Shown: positions 53,495 to 59,670 of the stretch, piece after piece
Position numbering within the stretch: position 1 is the first letter of the stretch
Layout: the number at the start of each line of letters is the position of its first letter
Source of the DNA: Desulfobacterales bacterium
GTDB taxonomy: Bacteria > Desulfobacterota > Desulfobacteria > Desulfobacterales > JAAELO01
DNA: 59,670 nucleotides
Direction of reading: 5' to 3'
Assembly (NCBI GenBank): GCA_024226555.1
Contig: JAAELO010000247.1
Span: 1 to 59,670, forward strand
The notes under the pieces: model-generated
What the model saw: only the letters and a program-made list of their open reading frames with translations
Told to the model about the DNA's origin: nothing
Database searches by the model: none
Translations under genes and position numbers: made by a program

Positions 53495-54607
53495 TTAAGA
53501 AATTTCCTTGATTAGAACATCGCCATACCTGTCAACATAGGAAAAGTTCACTTCAAGACGTTTTACAATCGGCATATCCTGCATTTCGGCTATCATGTAG
53601 AATTTACCCGCAGTGACATTTACAGCAGTATTTTGTTCAGGGTCCCAGAAAACATTAAAACCAAGAAGAACACCGCTTCCCTGAAGTCCAAGAAGCATCT
53701 GGTCAACACTGTCTTTTGCTGCTTTCAGAACATCTGCCCGCTTATCGATAGCCCAGAAAAGACCGTCAAGAGCGGCACCGCAGATTCTGTCAAAAATTCT
53801 TACTCTGGTAAGACTTTTCCAGATAGGATCGCCATCGGTTGTTTCTCCACCCCATGCACGGTAACCTTTATACCGAATCACAGAAGTTATATTTTCATCC
53901 CTAAGTCTGTCAGCTTCGCAATTCTCTCCCGGTACGAACTCAACAACTCGTTTTGTTCCAACAATGCCATTCATGATGCGATTGGAAAAAGAATCAGCAA
54001 AACCATATTCCCACTCAGCATCTGTCTTAGCTATCATACCGGCAATTCGTGCCGACATAGGCCTGAATATATCATCCCCCACCTTTACATAAGGGTCACA
54101 AAGCAGGACTCTTTTTGAGCCAAATGAGGAAACAGCAGCTACCGCATCTGATTCATTATCTTTATTAAGATCGATAATGGCGGTTGCCCTGAGCTTTTCC
54201 GCAACAAGCTGCATTTTCGCAGCAACAGTCTGAATGTCTGAAAATTCAGGTGCAACAATCAGATTCGGAGCATAGGCAAGCTCCCCCTGAGCCATTTTAA
54301 GCTTTTCAATACCAGCAATCACATTTGATTGTGTTGCTGCATCATCTGCACCTTCCAGTACACTTGATACAATCAGAGGACCTGAAACATTCTGATCGTC
54401 AATATCAATGACTGCTGCTTTAAGACTTCCTGACTGATCTGCCATATCATCTATGGTTTTTCTGGCTTCTGTTGTATTTCCATAAAAATAAAGTCCTGGC
54501 TCCGCCTTGGACGTTGCCACAACCCCTATGGGAGTTGATGACTCAATTTTCATTGGTCGTGCCGCATTTACTGTTGTTCTTACATTTACTCCAAAATTTG
54601 CGCTCAT
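53495..54607 (-). CDS. contractile tail sheath protein (P2 FI-like)
   Basis: 370 aa. Sheath family: TTVNAARPMKIESSTPIGVVATS, the middle LIVAPEFSDIQTV, RVLLCDPYVKV, and a C-terminal DRICGAALDGLFWAIDKRAD...LGFNVFWDPEQN part that forms the inter-subunit mesh. Length is close to P2 FI (about 390). AGGAGA precedes the ATG. Its presence shows the particle is contractile. Confidence 0.92.
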   Translation of the reverse strand: MSANFGVNVRTTVNAARPMKIESSTPIGVVATSKAEPGLYFYGNTTEARKTIDDMADQSGSLKAAVIDIDDQNVSGPLIVSSVLEGADDAATQSNVIAGIEKLKMAQGELAYAPNLIVAPEFSDIQTVAAKMQLVAEKLRATAIIDLNKDNESDAVAAVSSFGSKRVLLCDPYVKVGDDIFRPMSARIAGMIAKTDAEWEYGFADSFSNRIMNGIVGTKRVVEFVPGENCEADRLRDENITSVIRYKGYRAWGGETTDGDPIWKSLTRVRIFDRICGAALDGLFWAIDKRADVLKAAKDSVDQMLLGLQGSGVLLGFNVFWDPEQNTAVNVTAGKFYMIAEMQDMPIVKRLEVNFSYVDRYGDVLIKEIS

Positions 54608-54619
54608 AGATTCTCCTTG

Positions 54620-55714
54620 TTATGAGTAGTTAAGTTTAATATTTTCTATTTTTACCGCCTCATTGAATAAGGCAATTTGATTTACTGTGGGGCTTGCAAT
54701 TTCCACATGGGTAACACCTGCTATGTGAAGTATTGAATATAATTTTGACAGAAAAAGATCTTCTCCAAGTTTAAAGGATAGTTCTTTTAATGCATCTTTA
54801 TGAACACGTTCAATAGAAGGGATCATTGAACGATCAGACACCGTTATATCAGCCTCAATATCAACTGTTTTTATGGTTGCTTCGTGGAAAACAACATTAT
54901 CTGTCAGAGGCCTGTTTCTGTCACTTCCTACTGCAAGTCCACAGGACTCCAGCACCTCATCATATGCTTCCGAAAGAACATAAATATCTACAATACCGCC
55001 CGAACTTCCTCTGACAGCCACATCTTCAATTCTTACATCAGCAGTTTGAGTCCAGTAGATGTATGATTCCTCACTACCAGCCGTTGACCATGAATAAAGG
55101 CTGAATAAAATACGTTCCCGAAAATCCTCATCAGTTTCAGGACTGCTGCCACCATAAAAAGTTGAGCAGGGATCAACCATACTTTCTATAAAAGGCATGG
55201 GAGTAACAAAAACCGTTGTTTTAACCTGAGAAGCCTCTATGTAATCATCAAGTTCAACAATCCCTTCCTGTTCAGTACTACCTGCTTCAAAAACAATATC
55301 TTCATATACCGATGAAAAAGACGAGCCATCTGCTGAGACAAGAAGGTTTCCCTTCATAATTGTTTCTGTTTGATCACTTTGCCTGGTCAATTTGAACGTA
55401 TACTTCGCCTTTGGCTTTGTACCTGGAAGCCGTTCTACACCATACATACATGCAAGATTATCCAGATCACTTCCAGTGGAATAGGGAAGCAACATCGCTT
55501 TGATTGCGTTATTAAATCTGACTCTGTGATGGATATCATCATATGCCCAGCTTTCAGCGATCACCGAATAGTCATCGGACTCAATCGGCTCCCATTCCTT
55601 AACAATCGATTTTATGATCCCGATCTTTTCTTTTAAAAGATCTTCAAATGTCACGGATTCGATGATAGCTGGTGCCGGTATATCCGACAGATCTATTTTT
55701 TTCCGTGTATTCAT
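54620..55714 (-). CDS. baseplate wedge protein J (P2 gpJ / Mu gp47-like)
   Basis: 364 aa. Baseplate_J family: RVRFNNAIKAMLLPYSTGSDLDNLACMYGVERLPG, FYGGSSPETDEDFRERI, SWSTAGSEESYIYWTQTA, VDIYVLSEAYDEV. The gene overlaps W by 4 nt, with GGAGGT ahead of the ATG. Confidence 0.92.
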   Translation of the reverse strand: MNTRKKIDLSDIPAPAIIESVTFEDLLKEKIGIIKSIVKEWEPIESDDYSVIAESWAYDDIHHRVRFNNAIKAMLLPYSTGSDLDNLACMYGVERLPGTKPKAKYTFKLTRQSDQTETIMKGNLLVSADGSSFSSVYEDIVFEAGSTEQEGIVELDDYIEASQVKTTVFVTPMPFIESMVDPCSTFYGGSSPETDEDFRERILFSLYSWSTAGSEESYIYWTQTADVRIEDVAVRGSSGGIVDIYVLSEAYDEVLESCGLAVGSDRNRPLTDNVVFHEATIKTVDIEADITVSDRSMIPSIERVHKDALKELSFKLGEDLFLSKLYSILHIAGVTHVEIASPTVNQIALFNEAVKIENIKLNYS

Positions 55715-56004
55715 AATGACACCTCCATACTTATTCCTTCCCCTGTTTCCTTTACAACAGCTTCGATAGCAACTTTTACGGTTTGCCCATCAATCTGCGG
55801 CTTGACAGTCTGAACTGAAATTCTTGGTTCCCACCGGTCAATCGCATCAAATGTGTAGCTCACGCAGTCCACAAGCCATGCATCATCAGCCCTCCTGTCA
55901 ATAAGCTCAAATAAACTGCTGCCAAACTCAGGCCTCATCACCCTTGTTCCCACAGGAGTTGAAAGAATTCTTTCTACACTTTTTTGAATGCTTGACTGAT
56001 ACAT
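55711..56004 (-). CDS. baseplate protein W (gp25-like)
   Basis: 97 aa. GPW/gp25 family: ILSTPVGTRVMRPEFGSSLFELID and a helical C-terminus. ATG 56004 is chosen because AAGGTGG sits 4 nt upstream; an ATG seven codons earlier (56025) overlaps the previous stop as ATGA and remains possible. It joins the wedge between spike and J. Confidence 0.9.
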   Translation of the reverse strand: MYQSSIQKSVERILSTPVGTRVMRPEFGSSLFELIDRRADDAWLVDCVSYTFDAIDRWEPRISVQTVKPQIDGQTVKVAIEAVVKETGEGISMEVSL

Positions 56005-56021
56005 TATGCCACCTTGTATTT

Positions 56022-56201
56022 TCATGAAATTGTGCCATCAGATACGTCTACTAGAGCTGCTGTCGTAATGTGACTGACAACAGCTGTTGCAATAACTTCG
56101 ACAAATTCATCCACTTTGGAGTGAGTTCCCGTTGTTATAAATTTTTTTATTACCAATTCATCTACAATAAGTTTTTTCAATGCTTCGCTGCTTAATGGCA
56201 T
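56022..56201 (-). CDS. small conserved-position protein between V and W
   Basis: 59 aa, starts MPLSSEALKKLIVDELVI and contains FVEVIATAVVSHITTAALV. No family recognised, but it has a ribosome site (AGGAAAGG) and is packed without gap between spike and W genes (ATGA overlap with the longer W frame). Small proteins at this place may be spike-associated or baseplate accessory proteins; this is inference. Confidence 0.6.
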   Translation of the reverse strand: MPLSSEALKKLIVDELVIKKFITTGTHSKVDEFVEVIATAVVSHITTAALVDVSDGTIS

Positions 56202-56206
56202 CTTTT

Positions 56207-56875
56207 TTAATCCTTTCCTGCAAATACAGTTTTTGAAACATCAACGTGTGGACTTCCTGTAAAGTGACAAATACTTTTACCTGTAACCACTCCGGTTCCC
56301 CCATTGAGCTTTATGGTAGTCGCATCACAGGTTACATTCATCGCATCCACATCAACATCCCCGCCCGCTGTTAATGTTGCATTATTATTAACCGACACAG
56401 TTGCATTTTTGTTAACAGTCACAGTTGCATCCTCCTTAACTGTCAATGCTGCATTTCCGTTAATCGTTACCTTTGTGTTTTCAGCAACGGTTAGTTCTAC
56501 ATCACCCTTAACCACACCTTTAAGTTGATTGCTTGAGGAGTCATAAGAAAACCAGGAACCATCCTCATACACAGTCTTCTCAACACTCTGGGAACTGCCC
56601 CCAGGTTCCATACACTCTGTGTTGAAAACCCCTCGCATAACCACTCCACTGTCTGCCTGCCCCCCCGGACAAATCAATAGAACCTGTTCCCCAACCCGAA
56701 CAGGTGCAAATGACTGCTTAAAGGAATTTGCAAACATCATCACAGGCATCCACCATGTGACTCGTCCTAAAACATTTACCCTGACTAACGCTTTCCCGTC
56801 AGCATCAATTTCAGAAATGGTTCCAACGTTCACAAGATTATCTATTCGCCTGACAATTTCGCCTTTATCGATCAT
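56207..56875 (-). CDS. baseplate assembly/spike protein V (P2 gpV-like)
   Basis: 222 aa. An N-terminal OB-like domain (IDADGKALVRVNVLG, WWMPVM) is followed by a repetitive beta-prism (about 115-180) with NATVTVNKNATVSV-type strands. The tip ends CHFTGSPHVDVSKTVFAGK, as in Mu gp45/P2 V spikes. The trimeric needle punctures the target envelope. AGGAAA precedes the ATG. Confidence 0.9.
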   Translation of the reverse strand: MIDKGEIVRRIDNLVNVGTISEIDADGKALVRVNVLGRVTWWMPVMMFANSFKQSFAPVRVGEQVLLICPGGQADSGVVMRGVFNTECMEPGGSSQSVEKTVYEDGSWFSYDSSSNQLKGVVKGDVELTVAENTKVTINGNAALTVKEDATVTVNKNATVSVNNNATLTAGGDVDVDAMNVTCDATTIKLNGGTGVVTGKSICHFTGSPHVDVSKTVFAGKD

Positions 56876-56906
56876 TTTACTTTCCTGTTTTTTATAAAAA
56901 TTTGTC

Positions 56907-57311
56907 TTAGGGAATCACTGTAAATGAAGTAGTAAAATTGAGCTGCCTTTTCACCAGACCGGATTCCAATGACTCATCAATAATAGTTTCAAAACTTTTA
57001 GGGATCACCGGAGTTATTGCCAGCCCGAATGTTTCCATCAAAAGAAGCTCTGTAACCATGGAAATCAAGTAAAGCATTTTTTGCCCTGAAGCTTCATCTA
57101 TAGGATCAGGCTTAAAAATAAGTGTTACAGAGATACCAGGTATGCACTTAACTCCGGATTTTCCATAAACCTCATACTCTGCCGAATCAATTTCTATAAA
57201 TGCAGCCGGGTAGTCACCGGACTGCGCCCCCACTTTTTTGTTAAATGACTTAATTCCTGTGTTTCCAGCTTTAAGTACATCGATAATTTTCTGTTCAACC
57301 TCGGCAAGCAT
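56907..57311 (-). CDS. Gp37-like tail protein (first gene of the tail operon)
   Basis: 134 aa. It resembles Mu gp37/DUF1834-type tail proteins: MLAEVEQKIIDVLKAGNTG, AAFIEIDSAEYEVYG, VTLIFKPDPIDEASGQKMLY. In related phages such proteins terminate or complete the tail. It leads the operon at its minus-strand 5' end. Upstream (57312-57439) is 130 bp of AT-rich sequence, then a direct-repeat segment and no head gene. Confidence 0.7.
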   Translation of the reverse strand: MLAEVEQKIIDVLKAGNTGIKSFNKKVGAQSGDYPAAFIEIDSAEYEVYGKSGVKCIPGISVTLIFKPDPIDEASGQKMLYLISMVTELLLMETFGLAITPVIPKSFETIIDESLESGLVKRQLNFTTSFTVIP

Positions 57312-57439
57312 ATTCAGTTCCTCTCTGGTCCTGCCTGTTGTGCAACAGGACAGAACATATTGTTTTCGTTATTTTTATTAAGCATCTGAATCAGCTACAT
57401 ATTTACAAACATCATGATTTTAATTACCCGTTATTTAAA

Positions 57440-57637
57440 TGTCGCATTATAGAGAAGAGTATTTGGCCCAACACTTGTTATTTGATTTTTATTGTTCCAG
57501 CATTGCAGTTTCATCTTTGATAAATCATAAATCATTTTACAGCCGTCCTATTCAGATGTTATTAACTTTTCGTTATTTATTTATCGCAATATAGATAAGA
57601 GTTTTAGACCCAACACTGGTTATTTGATTTTTATTGC
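57440..57637. repeat. paired direct-repeat segment, right copy
   Basis: Same two-unit arrangement as 43782-43977, same orientation: TGTCGCATTATAGAGAAGAG... (57440-57498) and TTATCGCAATATAGATAAGA... (57581-57637), with a similar TGTTATTAACTTTTCGTTATT stretch before the second unit. It lies 130 bp ahead of the tail operon and could also carry its promoter. Confidence 0.7.
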
Positions 57638-57807
57638 TCTATGGCTTCCCCTCGCCTTAATCCAATTTCAATAGGGTTTTAAGCGAGATCTAATTTCAAA
57701 AACCTCAAATATGCTGTTATTCCTCATGTTCAACATTTCGTTAATAGAAATTAATTTTTTTTCAACATTGGATTTTTATAGTTTAATAAATTTTTTTTTG
57801 AAGAGAG

Positions 57808-58120
57808 GAGGCTGTGTCTTGAATGTAAAATAAATTAGACAATGGATTTCTGACTTATGAAGCTGTGTCACAAATGCTCTTTTGCTCAATTTCTACGTCA
57901 GATAAAAATTTTAATCCTCAAAATATTCTATATTCCTGTGGTTAAAATTTTGATCTTCCTTGAACTAAAACAATATTTCTATTTGTAACACAGCCTCTCA
58001 TATTAAAAAAAATGTTCTAAAATATTCCCAGGAATGACGATCAATTATGGATTAGCTGTAAATGATAAAATACAGATTTAAAATAATCAGGTTTGAATTA
58101 TGATTTACGACACAGCCTCA
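57808..58120. repeat. nested elements with GAGGCTGTGTC inverted ends
   Basis: The outer ends are GAGGCTGTGTCTTGAATG (57808) and TTTACGACACAGCCTC (to about 58120). Inside is a second pair, AAGCTGTGTCACAAATG (about 57859) and ATTTGTAACACAGCCTC (to 57997), with a further inner stem AAAATTTTAATCC/GGTTAAAATTTT. The ends resemble those of IS4-type transposons; no transposase is present, so these are non-autonomous relics. Confidence 0.6.
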
Positions 58121-58179
58121 ATAATCAGGACTGATACGTCGTTTTTGTTTTTAGCAGGTAGAGATTTTGTTTTTATTAT

Positions 58180-58255
58180 AGGAAATCTCTAATAACGCTG
58201 TAGTTCGATCAAAACTAAAGCCTTTTGTTTTATAGGCAGTAATTAGAGGCTCCCT
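58180..58255 (+). repeat. deleted MITE copy
   Basis: A 76-bp derivative: AGGAAATCTCTAATAACG...CAGTAATTAGAGGCTCCCT. Confidence 0.7.
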
Positions 58256-58264
58256 CAATTATTT

Positions 58265-58323
58265 ATGTCGAGATATATAATTTGAAGAAAAACGCAGAAA
58301 TTAATCAAAAGAACAATCATAAA
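58265..58323. repeat. third copy of a ~45-60-bp repeat overlapping a gene end
   Basis: CGAGATATATAATTTGAAG, then AAAAACGCAGAAATTAATC, then AAAAGAACAATCATAAA. Near-identical sequence lies at 43072-43134 and (inverted, shorter) 38536-38579. On the minus strand all three read Y-D-C-(S/P)-F-D-stop. Confidence 0.65.
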
Positions 58324-59110
58324 TATACTGCCATACCCCTTTCCACGCCTTAGTAAAGTAGTGATCACTACCTATGCTATCAATAATTGGGATGTTATTT
58401 TTTTTAGCAAAACCTATTGTTGAGTCAAGAGGATACCAGTTGTCACTGGATGGAAGAAGAATTTCAACTGAACTCTTTTGTGCTTCGAGATCTTTATAGC
58501 CATTTATTCCCTCAATAAAAAGTTTTTCAAGAAAATGCCCTATTTTGGACATACCTGAAACATAGTCGAGTTTTTGTCTTAAATCATTCTTATGCCATGT
58601 TTCTGGATCAAGCCACCAATCTGTTTCAAGGGTTGAAAGAACAAAATTTTGATCTTTGGATTGAGTTGCTATCATCATATTAAATTCAATTATAGAACTG
58701 TTTTTATACATATAAAAAAGAGATTTTCTTGAGTCAAGTACAGGAGCTATGAGAAAATATTTCAAAGTTTTAAGGCGCGTACCAATGTTTAGAAGCCCTC
58801 CACACCCACCACTATGACCAACTGATATCAGTGGAAGATTTTCTGTATTAAATTCGGTAATGAAAGACTCAAGGTCATTAATGCATTCTCTTATATCAAC
58901 CTGCCCTCCAGAGTTACCGTGTCCCCTTGGATTAAACAGGACACTTGAGTAACCTTTACTGGCAAAAAGCTCCTGTGGCATCCGATACATCCTTACATCA
59001 CCCATTGTACAAGGCCATAATACAATAATAGCTTTTGCCGCTTCACATTTCTCAATTATTAATTCGATATCAACATTGTCTTGTGTTCTATATAACAACA
59101 CTTCGCTCAT
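58301..59110 (-). CDS. alpha/beta hydrolase (serine aminopeptidase-like)
   Basis: 269 aa, cytoplasmic. Oxyanion region VLWPCTMGDVRMYRMPQELF, FNPRGHGNSGG, nucleophile elbow GHSGG (VGHSGGCGG), acid likely in SSDNWYPLD and the histidine in GSDHYFTKAWKG. The DWWLDPETWHKNDLRQ segment is typical of an esterase-like subgroup with unknown substrate. The final residues DCSFD and stop are encoded by the repeat at 58265-58323. GAGG precedes the ATG region. Confidence 0.85.
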   Translation of the reverse strand: MSEVLLYRTQDNVDIELIIEKCEAAKAIIVLWPCTMGDVRMYRMPQELFASKGYSSVLFNPRGHGNSGGQVDIRECINDLESFITEFNTENLPLISVGHSGGCGGLLNIGTRLKTLKYFLIAPVLDSRKSLFYMYKNSSIIEFNMMIATQSKDQNFVLSTLETDWWLDPETWHKNDLRQKLDYVSGMSKIGHFLEKLFIEGINGYKDLEAQKSSVEILLPSSDNWYPLDSTIGFAKKNNIPIIDSIGSDHYFTKAWKGVWQYIYDCSFD

Positions 59111-59271
59111 TTATTACCTCTTCATTTAGTGAAAGATATTTTATACAAGAAAATGATAAACTCTGCAAATTTTGAATTGCCATAGGATCTGTGGTTGGAT
59201 TTTTCAGTGATGAAAAATTTGAAACTGTTTCTGTCTTTTTTTATGAAAGGTTATCGTTTCTTTTTTTTATA

Positions 59272-59479
59272 CAGATGGAGTCCTTGGAGCTTATAATCCA
59301 GATGGAAAACAGTTTGAAAAGGCGTAGTCCTAAATACCAAATCTGGTTGCTATACGCTTCGTGTTCGTAGTCTTACAGTTTCAGGATGTGACACATACAT
59401 ACTCTCTCAAAGTAATGCTACCGTTGACACAGCAGCGCGAGTTCTTCCAAGTATACAGGCACTGCAGCTTTTAATGTAG
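59272..59479 (+). pseudogene. fragment of a secreted-protein gene
   Basis: Reads TDGVLGAYNPDGKQFEKA, then stops. After a frame change NTKSGCYTLRVRSLTVSGCD...SQSNATVDTAARVLP continues to a TAG at 59479. The pieces look like the end of one exported beta-sandwich protein broken by a frameshift. No start or upstream part remains. Confidence 0.4.
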
Positions 59480-59532
59480 GAAACCTCCAAATAATCAATT
59501 TAATTATTTTCATTTCTTTCCGATTTAAATAT

Positions 59533-59663
59533 AGGGAATCTCTAATAACTGTTCTTTTGGCAAAATACTTTGTTATTTCCAAAAAAAACTGTAATAAAAT
59601 CGGCTCGTTATTTTTTGAAATGCCTTGTATTTTATCCAAAATTCTAATTATTAGAGGTTCCCT
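59533..59663 (-). repeat. MITE-like repeat, full-length inverted copy
   Basis: A 131-bp copy (AGGGAATCTCTAATAACTG...AATTATTAGAGGTTCCCT) flanked by AT on both sides. The last 7 bp of the window follow it. Confidence 0.88.
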
Positions 59664-59670
59664 ATAATTA

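Noticed and set aside
45318-57311. Extracellular contractile injection system (eCIS/PVC) or type VI secretion
   Set aside because: No AAA+ ATPase, no T6SS membrane complex, and the P2-type E/E', U, X, D, I set points to a phage tail or tailocin.

Overview
The window is 59.7 kb of very AT-rich bacterial chromosome. The best guess is an anaerobic, Desulfobacterota-like organism. The evidence for that is the alternative (siroheme) haem route (AhbC, HemB, AhbD), a small tetrahaem cytochrome beside a haem-motif chemoreceptor, and many short palindromic and MITE-like intergenic repeats. No rRNA, tRNA or other species marker is present, so the assignment is inference.

Layout. 0-12 kb holds secreted or membrane-anchored enzymes (transglutaminase-like, alpha/beta hydrolase), a DUF1566 lipoprotein, a MarR regulator, a methyltransferase-like protein, a TauE/SafE permease, the cytochrome/chemoreceptor pair and RNase Z. 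12-23 kb holds a three-repeat secreted protein, LysE and phosphoesterase genes, a ParB-like/Lrp-like fusion, purM, tsaD, a Gate-domain membrane protein, a nitroreductase, a STAS-like/DUF5714 pair, a leucine-rich-repeat protein and a cold-shock gene. 23-38 kb holds a pentapeptide-repeat protein, a ClpX-like AAA+ ATPase, ahbC-hemB-ahbD, a DUF1232 pair, an FAD dehydrogenase, a solute-binding protein, adenine deaminase and a LOG-like protein. 39-45 kb is accessory: an unusually AT-rich PHP-domain/ATPase gene with a 92-aa partner, followed upstream by two copies of a ~475-nt structured RNA gene. 45.3-57.3 kb is a complete-looking contractile tail module on the minus strand (baseplate, spike, sheath, tube, frameshifted chaperone, tape measure, U, X, D, I, fibres) with no head, DNA-packaging, integrase or lysis gene. 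The last 2 kb hold a hydrolase and repeats.

The strongest new-looking signal is the RNA pair at 42086-42558 and 44243-44722. Each copy has its own sigma70-like promoter and intrinsic terminator. Several helices differ between copies by paired (compensatory) changes, and the terminator loop can form a pseudoknot with an upstream segment. Substitutions in the embedded 61-codon ORF fall equally on the three codon positions, which argues that the RNA and not a peptide is conserved. Both copies point toward the PHP/ATPase operon.

The window is also heavily colonised by a ~131-bp MITE-like element with AGGGAACCTCTAATAA inverted ends (about 17 full, nested, deleted or solo copies). Two copies supply the last codons and stop of real genes (hemB and the tail gene I).
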